From: Planctomycetota bacterium | GTDB lineage: Bacteria; Planctomycetota; Phycisphaerae; Phycisphaerales; UBA5793 | Assembly: GCA_963205185.1 (NCBI GenBank) | Contig: CAUJHZ010000006.1 | Location: forward strand, 62,001 to 126,000 | Length of the DNA: 64,000 nt | Direction: 5' to 3' | In this document: positions 27,291-35,994 of the stretch, one piece after another | Position numbering within the stretch: the first letter of the stretch is position 1 | Layout of the letters: each line of letters starts with the position of its first letter | The notes under the pieces: generated by a model | What the model was told of the DNA's origin: nothing | Databases searched by the model: none | What the model saw: only the letters and a program-made list of their open reading frames with translations | Position numbers and translations under genes: made by a program

Positions 27291-27602
27291 ATGACCGACG
27301 CTCTTGATCTCTCCATCGACGAACTCTACGGCACCGGCTGGTCCGCTCTGGATTCCACCGGCTGCGAGCACACGCGCGACGGGCGCGCCTATCCGGGCCT
27401 GGTCCGCATCCAGCGCGAGTTCGCCAAACTGGGCTACGAACTGCGCCTGCGCTTCGTGCAACTGTTCGACTGCTACCGCGCCGAATGGACCGATGCGCAG
27501 GGCAAGGCCGCCGGCGCCGTGGTCGGCTCATCGGAGATCGAAGCCGCGATCTACGCGCTGGCCCAAGTCCGCCAGACGACCAAGACCGGCGTGCGGCCCT
27601 GA
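27291..27602 (+). CDS. small hypothetical protein
   Basis: A 103-residue soluble protein with no recognised domain. The sequence has balanced composition (LYGTGWSALDSTGCEHTRDG, FAKLGYELRLRFVQLFDCYRAEW) and the codon use of its neighbours, which supports it as a real gene. It lies about 210 bases after clpS and 49 bases before a glycosyltransferase gene on the same strand. The function is unknown. Confidence 0.65.
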   Translation: MTDALDLSIDELYGTGWSALDSTGCEHTRDGRAYPGLVRIQREFAKLGYELRLRFVQLFDCYRAEWTDAQGKAAGAVVGSSEIEAAIYALAQVRQTTKTGVRP

Positions 27603-27651
27603 GTCCGCCGCCGGCTCAGCCCGGCCGCACGCGCATACACTGCCCGCGCTC

Positions 27652-28542
27652 ATGCCGTCGCCGTCTCCTGTCCACGTCATCATCCCGACGCACACCGATC
27701 GCTACCTCGACTTCGTTCTCGTCGGCCTGGCCCGGCAGACGGTCGCGCCGGCGTCGATCACTGTCACTTGTGACGTTGTCGATGAACGCATCGATCAGGT
27801 GATCCGCCGCTGCGCCGATTGGCTCGATCTGACAATCCGCCACGTCCGCCGCGCGCACACCGGCACCGAGCGCCTCGCGCAGGTGCGCAACAACGCGGTG
27901 CGCGCCCTGCTGGATGACGGCATAACGGCCGGGCGGCTGCTGTTTCTCGACGGCGACACGTATCCATCGGACACCTGCGTGGCCCAGCACGCGCGGCTGG
28001 GCGATGGTGTCGATCTCATCCTGCCTCATCGCATCTACCTCACGGAGCAGCAGACTGCCGCGCTCGAGCCCGGCGCGCTGCTGCGCGGCGAGCAGGTGAT
28101 CGAACCGGCGCCTGAGCAACTCGCCGAACTGGCGCGCCTGCACCGGCGCTACGTCATGCACCAGCGACTGCGCCGCATCCGTCTGACCAAGTCGCACAAA
28201 CCCAAGATGCTCGGCGGGCACCACAGCGTGACGCTCGAGATGTACCGCCGGGTCAACGGTCATGACGAGCAATATCACACCTGGGGCACGGAGGATGATG
28301 ACTTCTGTCGCCGCGTCTACCAGGCGGGGGGCAGCGCCCGCGTGGCGGTGCGCGACATTCTGGTCTTTCACCTGCACCACCCGACCCGTGCCCCGGGGGA
28401 GTGGTCCGACCGGGCCAACGCCCGGCGGTTTCTGCGGCGCGACCTGCCGGTGCGTTGCGAGCATGGTCTGGAGTCGCCGCTCGACCAGCCGCCCGTGCAG
28501 GTGGACCTCATCGCCCCGGCGGTGGCGTCCAGCCGGGGGTAG
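27652..28542 (+). CDS. family 2 glycosyltransferase
   Basis: The 296-residue product starts with VHVIIPTHTDRYLDFVLVGL, the GT-A nucleotide-sugar fold. FLDGDTYPSD holds a DxD-like motif at about residue 103. The later HTWGTEDDDFCRRVYQAGG resembles the acceptor-side motif of GT2/GT7 enzymes. It probably transfers a sugar to a surface polysaccharide or protein. A longer open frame to 27304 overlaps the small upstream gene in another frame and was not used. No other polysaccharide genes are adjacent. Confidence 0.8.
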   Translation: MPSPSPVHVIIPTHTDRYLDFVLVGLARQTVAPASITVTCDVVDERIDQVIRRCADWLDLTIRHVRRAHTGTERLAQVRNNAVRALLDDGITAGRLLFLDGDTYPSDTCVAQHARLGDGVDLILPHRIYLTEQQTAALEPGALLRGEQVIEPAPEQLAELARLHRRYVMHQRLRRIRLTKSHKPKMLGGHHSVTLEMYRRVNGHDEQYHTWGTEDDDFCRRVYQAGGSARVAVRDILVFHLHHPTRAPGEWSDRANARRFLRRDLPVRCEHGLESPLDQPPVQVDLIAPAVASSRG

Positions 28543-28627
28543 CGCATGGCTCGGTCTGCGGGACTTCAAGGGCCTGCGGAGACTCCCCCAAACCCCGGTC
28601 GTCGGTTGGCCGTACAGAGATTGAACC

Positions 28628-28642
28628 CTAGAATCATTCTAG
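28628..28642. promoter_or_regulatory. perfect dyad upstream of the isc operon, candidate operator
   Basis: CTAGAAT and ATTCTAG at 28628-28634 and 28636-28642 form a perfect inverted repeat with one central base. It lies 64 bases before the iscS start and is the only strong dyad in that spacer. A repressor such as an Rrf2/IscR-type protein could bind here. It does not obviously match the Escherichia coli IscR consensus. Confidence 0.45.
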
Positions 28643-28706
28643 AGAAAGTTGCAATCTGGCCCGGTTCAGCCCTCTGCGGCTGGCCGACGATGGAGACCGA
28701 ATCGAA

Positions 28707-29948
28707 ATGCCCGTGAAACTCCCGATTTACCTTGACCACAACGCCACTACGCCGGTCGATCCGCGCGTGCTCGAAGCGATGCTGCCGTACTTCACGACCA
28801 AATTCGGCAATGCCGCTTCGCGCAACCACTCCTTCGGCTGGGAGGCCGAGGCCGCCGTTGACAAGGCGCGCGAGCAGGCCGCCGCGCTCATCAACGCTTC
28901 GCCCAAGGAGATCATCTGGACGAGCGGCTCGACGGAAAGCAACAACCTCGCCATCAAGGGCGCCGCCGCGATGTACGAGAAGGCCCCGCGCACGGCCGAG
29001 AGCGGGCGCGGCCACATCATCACCTGCACCATCGAGCACAAGGCGGTGCTCGACCCGGTCAAGCGACTGATGCGCGAAGGCTACGACGCGACCTTTATCG
29101 ATCCGCCCAAGGACGGCGTCGTCCGCCGCGAGCACATCGAAGCCGCGCTAAGGCCGGACACGATTCTCGTCTCGATCATGTGGGCCAACAACGAGATCGG
29201 CACGATCAACGAAGTGCCCGAGATCGGCGCCCTCTGCCACGAGCGCGACATCATCTTCCACACCGACGCCACGCAGTGGGTCGGCAAGATGCCCACCAAC
29301 GTCGAAACCGACAACATCGATCTGCTCTCCTGGTCGGGCCACAAGATCTACGGGCCCAAGGGAGTGGGGGCGCTTTACGTCCGCCGCCGCAAGCCGCGCG
29401 TCCGACTCGTCGCCCAGCAGGATGGCGGCGGGCACGAACGCGGCTTCCGCTCGGGCACGCTCAACGTGCCGGGCATCGTCGGCTTTGGCGCCGCGTGCGA
29501 GTGCTGCATGACCGACATGGACAAGGACCGCGAGCGGCTCCTCGCCCTGCGCCAGCACCTCGAAGAGAGCATCAGCAGCCAGCTCGACGTGGTGCAGATC
29601 AACGGCCATCCGACGCGCCGCCTGCCGCACACGACCAACATCTCCTTCGGCTTCGTCGAAGGCGAATCGCTCATGATGGGCATCAAGGAGATCGCGGTGT
29701 CATCCGGCTCGGCGTGCACGAGCGCCAGCCTTGAGCCGTCATACGTGCTCAAGGGCCTGGGCGTGGGCGATGAACTGGCGCACTCTTCGCTGCGCTTCGG
29801 TCTCGGCCGCATCACGACGCGCGAAGAGATCGACTACACCATCGAGCACGTCGTCAAGGCGGTCAACCACCTGCGCGACATGAGCCCGCTCTACGACATG
29901 CACAAGGAAGGCATCGACATCAGCAAGATCGAGTGGGCCCAGCACTGA
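28707..29948 (+). CDS. iscS: cysteine desulfurase IscS/NifS type
   Basis: A pyridoxal-phosphate enzyme that takes sulfur from cysteine and passes it to the IscU scaffold. [18 protein letters not shown] starts the protein. [17 protein letters not shown] carries the cofactor lysine, and [19 protein letters not shown] carries the catalytic cysteine. At 413 residues it is the usual length. GGAG lies upstream of the ATG. IscU and an A-type carrier follow, making a three-gene Fe-S assembly operon without HscA/HscB or ferredoxin. Confidence 0.95.
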   Translation: MPVKLPIYLDHNATTPVDPRVLEAMLPYFTTKFGNAASRNHSFGWEAEAAVDKAREQAAALINASPKEIIWTSGSTESNNLAIKGAAAMYEKAPRTAESGRGHIITCTIEHKAVLDPVKRLMREGYDATFIDPPKDGVVRREHIEAALRPDTILVSIMWANNEIGTINEVPEIGALCHERDIIFHTDATQWVGKMPTNVETDNIDLLSWSGHKIYGPKGVGALYVRRRKPRVRLVAQQDGGGHERGFRSGTLNVPGIVGFGAACECCMTDMDKDRERLLALRQHLEESISSQLDVVQINGHPTRRLPHTTNISFGFVEGESLMMGIKEIAVSSGSACTSASLEPSYVLKGLGVGDELAHSSLRFGLGRITTREEIDYTIEHVVKAVNHLRDMSPLYDMHKEGIDISKIEWAQH

Positions 29949-29969
29949 ACCGATAAGATGAACAGAAAG

Positions 29970-29991
29970 CCCAGGGAAGGCTTTCCCTGGG
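29970..29991 (+). repeat. hairpin in the iscS-iscU spacer
   Basis: CCCAGGGAA at 29970-29978 and TTCCCTGGG at 29983-29991 form a perfect 9-bp stem with loop GGCT. There is no T run, so it is not a terminator. It may set a processing or stability boundary between the iscS and iscU parts of the message, by analogy with other isc operons. Confidence 0.55.
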
Positions 29992-30008
29992 TGTTGAAAG
30001 GCACTCAC

Positions 30009-30473
30009 ATGGCATACAGCGACAAAGTCATCCGGCACTACGAGCAGCCGAGCAACGTGGGCTCGTTCGGCACCACCTCTGAAGTCAAGAAGAAGAAGGA
30101 CATCGGCGTGGGCATCGTCGGCGCGCCCGAGTGCGGCGACGTCATGCAGCTGCAGATCAAGGTCAACGAGAAGGGCGTCATCGAAGACGCCAAGTTCAAG
30201 ACCTTCGGCTGCGGCTCGGCCATCGCCTGCTCCAGCCTCGCCACCGAGTGGCTCAAGGGCAAGACCCTTGACGAGGGCGTCGCGATCAAGAACACCGAAC
30301 TGGTGCAGGAACTCAGCCTGCCCCCGGTCAAGATCCACTGCTCGGTGCTGGCCGAAGACGCGATCCGCGCCGCCGTGAGCGACTACAAGAAGAAGAACGG
30401 CCTCGAAGCCGGCGACGACGACCACCAGCACGCCAAGGTCGAGGCGATTCCCTGCAAGACGAACGCGAACTGA
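30009..30473 (+). CDS. iscU: Fe-S cluster scaffold IscU
   Basis: The 154-residue product builds [2Fe-2S] clusters from sulfur of IscS. All three ligand cysteines are visible: GAPECGD, FGCGSAIACSS and KIHCSVLAEDA. The segment LPPVKIHCS is typical (LPPVK is the chaperone-binding motif). The ATG at 30009 follows AAAGGC; an open extension to 29958 runs through the hairpin and is not used. The His/Asp-rich tail of about 25 residues is longer than usual. Confidence 0.94.
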   Translation: MAYSDKVIRHYEQPSNVGSFGTTSEVKKKKDIGVGIVGAPECGDVMQLQIKVNEKGVIEDAKFKTFGCGSAIACSSLATEWLKGKTLDEGVAIKNTELVQELSLPPVKIHCSVLAEDAIRAAVSDYKKKNGLEAGDDDHQHAKVEAIPCKTNAN

Positions 30474-30554
30474 CCGAAGCACGTATAATGGATGACAACG
30501 CCGCGGCTCCGAGCGACGGACCGCTCCAACGAGGCACTCTCAAGGGTCAATGAC

Positions 30555-30887
30555 ATGGGCATTCAACTCAGCGAAACCGCCGCACGCGAAATCAAGACCA
30601 TCATCCAGCAGCAGGAACTCGACGCCGAAAAGATCCGCCTGCGCGTGGGCGTCAAGGGCGGCGGCTGCTCGGGCTTCTCCTACGTCCTCGATCTCACCGA
30701 GAACGAGCGCGACACGGATGAGATCACCGAACAGCACGGCGTGCGCATCGTCTGCGACCCCAAGAGCCTGATCTACCTCGACAACACGACGATCGATTTC
30801 AAGGATGAGATCATGGGTCGCGGCTTCGTCTTCAACAACCCCAACGCGACCAGCAGCTGCGGCTGCGGCAGTTCGTTCAGCGCGTAA
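30555..30887 (+). CDS. iscA: A-type Fe-S carrier protein (IscA/ErpA/SufA family)
   Basis: The 110-residue product has the A-type signature: VGVKGGGCSGFSYVLDL with the first cysteine, then NPNATSSCGCGSSFSA with the C-terminal pair. These proteins carry Fe-S clusters to apoproteins. Which of IscA, ErpA or SufA fits best cannot be told. The ATG at 30555 is chosen; an open start at 30492 lacks family similarity. It closes the operon, ahead of a strong terminator. Confidence 0.92.
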   Translation: MGIQLSETAAREIKTIIQQQELDAEKIRLRVGVKGGGCSGFSYVLDLTENERDTDEITEQHGVRIVCDPKSLIYLDNTTIDFKDEIMGRGFVFNNPNATSSCGCGSSFSA

Positions 30888-30936
30888 AGGCGCTGGCTGC
30901 GAAGCGGCACAGAAGGCTCAGTGAAGTAAATCAAAG

Positions 30937-30963
30937 CCCACCCTCAGCCGAGGGTGGGTTTTT
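30937..30963 (+). terminator. rho-independent terminator of the isc operon
   Basis: CCCACCCTC (30937-30945) and GAGGGTGGG (30950-30958) form a perfect 9-bp stem with loop AGCC, followed by TTTTT. It lies 49 bases after the last isc gene. Confidence 0.92.
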
Positions 30964-31021
30964 CATCGCGCTCAAAGCGAGCCCGAAGCGTGAGCGAGGT
31001 GTGATGTCGCCGCGACGCGAA

Positions 31022-31315
31022 CTACCCACTTCGAACATACGCGAAAATCGACGGCACTGCGTATTGCAGTTCCCAAAGCAGGTACGCGACAACAACAGCT
31101 CCGCCAAGCGACGCAGTTATTCGATCCGCACCCTGGGCTCGATGCAGACTCTCAAATACGAGCACCAGTGAGGCGCCGCCCAGCAGCGCGTTGAAGATGT
31201 ACGCCTCTTAGGTGATTCTGAGTGGAAAAAAGGTGAGGATCGACAGCAACGTGCACAGGAGTGCGCCAACGACAAGTCCGATGATAGCATGCGATTCATC
31301 GGGCTGTTCATTCAT
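31022..31315 (-). pseudogene. small membrane protein gene interrupted by an in-frame stop
   Basis: Reading from ATG at 31313-31315 gives a 35-residue start (MNEQPDESHAIIGLVVGALL ... FPLRIT), then TAA at 31208-31210. The same frame stays open for about 60 further residues to TAG at 31022, with two more hydrophobic segments (FNALLGGASLVLVFESL and ASLGGAVVVAYLLWEL). The whole would be a three-helix membrane protein of about 97 residues. This suggests a nonsense mutation or sequencing error. The similar neighbour at 31355-31624 is intact. The protein family is unknown. Confidence 0.55.
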
Positions 31316-31354
31316 GGTGCCGCTCGCAATTCACATACGCAGATGTGTCGCCGA

Positions 31355-31624
31355 TCAGTACCGCATGTTCAAGCCGATGACGTAGTACAACTCGAGCGCC
31401 AGTATGACGCCGAATGCAAGCCAGCCTGCGGGTAGATTGGCCTTTCTTCGGCCCCGAGCAACATGCCGGCATCCGAGGAGCAGCAGCAGGGCCAGTCCCA
31501 TGAGCAGAGATCCGAGTGTTGCGCCTTCCTCTTCGCCGCTTGCAATCGCGAACAGTGATCCGAACGCGCAAATGACAGACCAGACAACGAGTGCCGTGAC
31601 CTCCGTCGAAGTCTCGTTTGCCAT
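31355..31624 (-). CDS. small membrane protein, three predicted helices
   Basis: An 89-residue product (MANETSTEVTALVVWSVICA ...) with helices at about residues 9-26, 37-50 and 68-83. The family is unknown. The ATG at 31624 is used, since the further upstream frame reads as non-membrane, Arg-rich sequence. It ends 39 bases before the start of the interrupted membrane gene on the same strand, so the two were probably one transcript. The composition is slightly richer in A/T than in the neighbours. Confidence 0.6.
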   Translation of the reverse strand: MANETSTEVTALVVWSVICAFGSLFAIASGEEEGATLGSLLMGLALLLLLGCRHVARGRRKANLPAGWLAFGVILALELYYVIGLNMRY

Positions 31625-31965
31625 CGAAGCGCCTCCGCAGAGTCCGCAAAGCCGATAGTCGATGCGCATCCTGCGCTGCGGAGGATGCTGAATTCGGCCG
31701 GAGATTTGCGGGAACTGGTGCCGTGGTCTGCAGGGAGGTTCCGCGACCGGAAAGCCACGCCGAGCGCGCGAGCCGGGTTCGGAGTGACGAGTCAATCATC
31801 CGCGCGCTCGCGTGGCCTTCCCTCCCAGAGCCTCAGTCAGACCACGCCACCCGGCCTCCGCCGAGGGTGGGCTTTTGTTAGCGGCGCGGCACGGCCTCGC
31901 ACGTTGCTGCGCGGCCAGTGCAGTTTCGAGCGCGTGTGGCCAGCGCGCTACGTTCGCCATCATCG
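31625..31965. other. intergenic stretch without a convincing gene
   Basis: About 340 bases lie between the small membrane gene and the SMI1/KNR4 gene. The only structure seen is an imperfect stem at 31845-31850 and 31863-31868, followed by CTTTTG. Its core GCCGAGGGTGGG is also found in the isc terminator near 30948. Frames here are Arg-rich and look like shadows. Confidence 0.6.
31845..31874 (+). terminator. terminator-like stem with T run, similar to the isc terminator
   Basis: CCACCC (31845-31850) pairs with GGGTGG (31863-31868); an inner GGC/GCC pair and TTTT at 31871-31874 follow. No forward-strand gene ends just upstream, so it may be a relic or a duplicated copy of the isc terminator. 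Confidence 0.4.
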
Positions 31966-32445
31966 TCACCGATGAGTATCCGGCATGTCGCGGATCGCTC
32001 GCTCGATCCACTCTAAAAAGCTTCTCGCCTCCGGTTCGAGGCGATCATCCTCCAGCGCATCGTGGCGCCAGCGGAAGATCGGCCACCCCTCGTCGCGGGC
32101 GGCGGTGTCAAAGCAGCATTCATCGCCCAGGCCGTCGCTGAAGAAAGCGATCAGATCGGCGGGCACGCCGCGCACAGCACGAAGCCACCGGTTGCGCGTC
32201 ACGATGTCATAGCGCTCCAGGTCGGCGGCCGTCGCCGGAACGAAGCGATACAGCTCCCAGTTCGGCAGCGCCAGTCCGTCAAGCGCCCTGATGAAGCGAA
32301 CATAATCAGGCGGGAACGCGAATCCCAACTCCCGCTCCGCGCGCTCAAGCGCCTCGACCGTCAACACCAGTGCGTCGCACGGCTCGACACACTCGAATCG
32401 CCGCAACGACTGAATGAGGTTGTGAACGGGCGGCTCGCTGAACAT
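31966..32445 (-). CDS. SMI1/KNR4 family protein
   Basis: A 159-residue product with the SMI1/KNR4 pattern: ALERAERELGFAFPPDYVRFIRALDGLAL near the N terminus, LYRFVPA, VPADLIAFFSDGLGDECCFD and RSFLEWIERA at the end. In bacteria this family often serves as an immunity protein for polymorphic toxins. No toxin gene lies beside it, so its role here is open. The ATG at 32445 is preferred to a GTG at 32490. Confidence 0.8.
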   Translation of the reverse strand: MFSEPPVHNLIQSLRRFECVEPCDALVLTVEALERAERELGFAFPPDYVRFIRALDGLALPNWELYRFVPATAADLERYDIVTRNRWLRAVRGVPADLIAFFSDGLGDECCFDTAARDEGWPIFRWRHDALEDDRLEPEARSFLEWIERAIRDMPDTHR

Positions 32446-32669
32446 GGGTGAGGGTCCGATTTCGACCTCGGGGAGCACAGAATGTAGCACGGGCGCCGCG
32501 TTTGGTCAGCGTCGCGCCGCTGGCGCGCTGCCCGACAAGTAACGCCTTGACGCCTCCGTCGCCCCTCCGGGGCGGAATGAGTCTCAACTCACGCATCCAC
32601 GGGTTCCGCGCGCTGCGCTTTGCTCCACCCGTGGCTACGCTCGCGCGCCCCTCCGGGGCGAAGCCAAAG

Positions 32670-33812
32670 TCATCCCCACCACAACCCCTCCGGCAGTTCA
32701 TTCAGATTCTCACATCCATCCGGCCGGGCGATGACCATGTCCTCGACGCGCACGCCGCCCACCGCTTTGCAGTACAGCCCCGGCTCGATCGTCAGCGCGT
32801 CGCCATCCACCAATTCGCCGCACAGCAGGTCGAGAATGGGCGGCTCGTGGCATTCCAATCCAATGCCGTGGCCCGTGCCGTGCGGGTAGAAGATGAGGTC
32901 GTCGGGCGCATCATCCGGCGGCATACCGATGTGGTACTGCTCGCGCGTGAACACGTCGAGCACCGCCTGGTGCACGGCAGCGCCGGTGCGGCCCGCCCGG
33001 CAGGCATCGATCGCCCGCAGTTTTGCCTCCACGACGTGACCGTGCATCATCGACAGCGTCGGGTGCGGCGCGCCGCGGCAGATCGTCCTCGTGCAGTCGC
33101 CCCAGTAGCGGCTCTTGCCGCTCATGGGGAACACGTCGATGATGATCGGCTCGTTGAGGCGCAGCACACCCTCACCGCGATGATGGCAGTCGGCGCCGAT
33201 GCGCCCCGGCGCCACGATGCAGTCGTTCGGATTCGACAGACCGCGCTGCAACAGGAAGATGATGATCATCGACCGCAGCCTCTCTGCCGTGAGCGCTGCA
33301 CCGTCATGCTGGAGCACGCCATCGACGACGTTTGCGCGCGCGATGGTGTCGTAGGCGTGGCGAATGGCCGCTTCGGTGTGCTGCTGCGCTTCGCGCAGCT
33401 GCTGCACTTCCCAGTCGTCTTTCATGCGCCGATCGACGCGGCCGAGGTCGGGATCGAACTGCACCTCGATGCCGCGCTTGCCGAGCACATCGACCAGCAG
33501 CAGCGGCAGCAGGTAATCACCCCGAATCTCAGTCACGCCTTCGCGGCTGAGCAGTTCCGCCGCCGCCTGGGCAAAGGACGTGTCGCGGTCGCTGGCCAGG
33601 CCGCCGGCCGGGGCGAGGTCTTCGGGGCACCAGATGTGCCGTGCGCGGCCCGCCTGGCGGGCCCGAGGCAGCTCGATGTTGCGGACGATCAGGTGCGTGT
33701 TGCCGCCGCCCAGATCGAGAAAGACGGTCATGTCGCCGCAGAGGAAGCGGATCCGGTGGTAGACGCCGGGAAAGCGGTCGGGATAGCCGGCGAGGATGAA
33801 TGGCGTAGCCAT
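32670..33812 (-). CDS. M24 family aminopeptidase (Xaa-Pro peptidase-like)
   Basis: The 380-residue product cleaves the N-terminal residue of peptides, probably before proline. The pita-bread core shows the metal ligands: IIIDVFPMSGKSRYWGDCTR (two aspartates), GTGHGIGLECHE (histidine), LTIEPGLY and GVRVEDMVI (glutamates). The N-terminal creatinase-like domain spans about residues 1-150. CGGAG lies six bases before the ATG at 33812; the longer open frame to 34142 lacks similarity. No operon partner is evident. Confidence 0.9.
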   Translation of the reverse strand: MATPFILAGYPDRFPGVYHRIRFLCGDMTVFLDLGGGNTHLIVRNIELPRARQAGRARHIWCPEDLAPAGGLASDRDTSFAQAAAELLSREGVTEIRGDYLLPLLLVDVLGKRGIEVQFDPDLGRVDRRMKDDWEVQQLREAQQHTEAAIRHAYDTIARANVVDGVLQHDGAALTAERLRSMIIIFLLQRGLSNPNDCIVAPGRIGADCHHRGEGVLRLNEPIIIDVFPMSGKSRYWGDCTRTICRGAPHPTLSMMHGHVVEAKLRAIDACRAGRTGAAVHQAVLDVFTREQYHIGMPPDDAPDDLIFYPHGTGHGIGLECHEPPILDLLCGELVDGDALTIEPGLYCKAVGGVRVEDMVIARPDGCENLNELPEGLWWG

Positions 33813-34041
33813 GAGTTGCTCCGAAAGGTTCAGCGCCGCGGACACACGGCAAGGTACGATAAGCCGCCTCGGGGCTCTTCCCACTGCGGCCGGCGTCAAA
33901 GTAGCCGGACTTTTCGCACGATACCGGACTCGGGACGGCCTCTTTGCGGGATCACCCTTGAAAGCCGCCCAAGGTGATGCACAATACTCTTGAGTCGGCG
34001 ACGGGTTCGCCGCGATCGGCTGGTCTGAAAGCGAGCAGGGG

Positions 34042-34500
34042 ATGCTGAAGTGGCTCAAGGCATGGAGGGACCGGGCCCCGCAGTTTGTGCGGCGGGAGCC
34101 GGTGTTCCGCGCGCTGCCGGATATGACCACCGATGCGCACATCCGCGCGCTCGTCCGCTGGGGCGAGCACGCACTCGAGCAGGGCTACAAGGTGCTCGTG
34201 CTCGATCTCTCGGATGCCATCAGCGTGGACAGCGGCCTGGTCGCGGGGATCATCCTGCTCAGCCGCCGGGCGAGGCCGATGCGTGCCACGCTCAAACTCG
34301 TGGGCTACTCCGAGCAGTTCGAATCGCTTATGAAGATCTACAAGGTATGGACGCCGCTGGCGCAGTCGGGCGTGATTCTCCAGCCCAAGGAGCATGAGCC
34401 CGGCGAGCACGTCGGCCCGGCGCCAGCTCCCGCCCGCCCCGGCTCGCCCGATCTGCCCGCCCCGAAGACCGACCGCGTCCGCCCGCACCCGGCGGTGTGA
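34042..34500 (+). CDS. STAS domain protein
   Basis: A 152-residue product with a STAS fold at about residues 20-115: VLVLDLSDAISVDSGLVAGIILLSRRAR is the strand-helix motif of anti-sigma-factor antagonists. The aspartate-serine pair corresponds to the phosphorylated serine site. The C-terminal 35 residues are Pro-rich. Anti-sigma-antagonist or lipid-transport roles are both possible. No kinase or sigma factor gene is nearby. Confidence 0.75.
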   Translation: MLKWLKAWRDRAPQFVRREPVFRALPDMTTDAHIRALVRWGEHALEQGYKVLVLDLSDAISVDSGLVAGIILLSRRARPMRATLKLVGYSEQFESLMKIYKVWTPLAQSGVILQPKEHEPGEHVGPAPAPARPGSPDLPAPKTDRVRPHPAV

Positions 34501-34558
34501 CGGCGCGGCGGGTCGAAGTCGCGCGCTTTCTGAATGCTCTCGCTGCCGAATGTCGGAT

Positions 34559-35788
34559 TCATGCGGACTCTCGCACTTCCGCCAGCAGTTCGCGGGCCAG
34601 ATCGCGATCCGGGCCCGCGGCGAGATGTTCGGCGGCCTGCTCGAGGGGCTGCCGCGCCTCCTGCGGCCGATCGAGATACCTTGCCAGCGCCAGGCCCATG
34701 AGCAGCCGCAGTCTGCCGCTCGGGTCGCTCGAGGGGTACTGCCTGAGCAGCGCGCGGTAGGCTTCGACGGCGGCGGCGTAATCCTGCCGGCTATACAGGT
34801 GGTTGGCGACGTCGAGTTGCGCCGGGGCCCCGAGCACAAAACCCGGCCAGCGCTGGGTTGATTCGAGATACTGCTTTGCGGCAGCGTCGAGATCGCCCGC
34901 GATCGCCAGGTCGGCGACTTTCTGCCTCGCTTCGAGTTGGGCCTGATCTTCGGGCGGCGCGGCCGGCGTGGGGGCCGCTTGCTTGCGCGGCTTCTCGCGC
35001 CCCTGACGAAAGGCGCTCTTGCCTCCGCTGCGCCGCCCGGCCCACGGGTCGTAACCGCGATCCGTAACGGACCGGAACTGCCGCCGCCGATTCCACTGGT
35101 TGATCATGCTCAGCAGGTCATAGGGGTCGCGCGGCACGAGCCGCATCCAGAGTAGCGACATGCCCAGCACAAAGCCGAACGCGTTGCCGCCGAGGTGGGC
35201 GAAGTAGGCCACGTTGCCGCCGCCGCTCAGCGCTCGCCAGATGTCGACGGCGATGCTGAAGCCGATGAACCACAGACTCGGGATTTCAGAGATCGAGATG
35301 ATGAAGAACAGCCAGAGGACCTTGATCCGCGTCTGGGGAAACAGGGCCAGGAAGAGGCCGGTGACGGCCGAGACCGAGCCGCTGGCCCCGAGCACCGGAG
35401 CGTCCGAGGTCAGGCAGTGCATCAGCCCGGCCGCCACGCCGCCGGCGAGATAGAAGCACAAGTAGCCCAGGTGCCCGATCTTGTCCTCGATGGCGTTGCC
35501 GAAGACCCAGAGAAAGAGCATGTTGAAGGCAATGTGGGTGACGCCGTGCGGGTCGTGGAGGAACTGATAGGTGATGAATTGCCAGAGGTGCGGGGCCAGC
35601 ACCGCCCGGGAGCCATCCGGCAACTTGTACCAAGCGACCGTGGGAAGCAGCCGCAGGTGCTCGGCGGTGAACATGAGCACCTGGTCCGAGGCGGCGACGG
35701 CCAGCGCGATGAGGACGTTGACGACGATGATCGTCACGTTAATCACGGGCGTGCGGCGGATCGGTCTGTCGGTGCTCAATGGGATCAT
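34559..35788 (-). CDS. rhomboid family intramembrane serine protease with TPR-like tail
   Basis: The 409-residue product cleaves membrane proteins within the bilayer. Six or seven helices lie in the first 215 residues. GASGSVSAVTG holds the catalytic serine, and AYFAHLGGNAFG holds the catalytic histidine. HIAFNMLFLWVFG is another family segment. After a basic linker, residues from about 290 form TPR-like helices (ANHLYSRQDYAAAVEAYRALL). The reverse-strand gene is divergent from citrate synthase. Confidence 0.92.
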   Translation of the reverse strand: MIPLSTDRPIRRTPVINVTIIVVNVLIALAVAASDQVLMFTAEHLRLLPTVAWYKLPDGSRAVLAPHLWQFITYQFLHDPHGVTHIAFNMLFLWVFGNAIEDKIGHLGYLCFYLAGGVAAGLMHCLTSDAPVLGASGSVSAVTGLFLALFPQTRIKVLWLFFIISISEIPSLWFIGFSIAVDIWRALSGGGNVAYFAHLGGNAFGFVLGMSLLWMRLVPRDPYDLLSMINQWNRRRQFRSVTDRGYDPWAGRRSGGKSAFRQGREKPRKQAAPTPAAPPEDQAQLEARQKVADLAIAGDLDAAAKQYLESTQRWPGFVLGAPAQLDVANHLYSRQDYAAAVEAYRALLRQYPSSDPSGRLRLLMGLALARYLDRPQEARQPLEQAAEHLAAGPDRDLARELLAEVRESA

Positions 35789-35994
35789 GCGCTGGTCCGC
35801 CTGGCGCGGTGACTTCCCCGATCAAAAGACCCTGATCTTCGCCCAAGTGCCCGAAAAAGCCACCTCTTGCTCCGCTGCAGCGTTTGATTCGCTTGCGGGA
35901 CATCGCGGCCTGTCATAGTATCCCTTCCCGATCCTGAACACTTTTTTGATCGGTCGTTTCGTCGGCTGAAACTCATTTCGGACAGGGAGTTGCC

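Noticed and set aside
31308-32141. Several other small open frames on both strands around the small membrane genes
   Set aside because: They are Arg/Ser-rich, lack start signals and overlap the better-supported membrane and SMI1/KNR4 frames.
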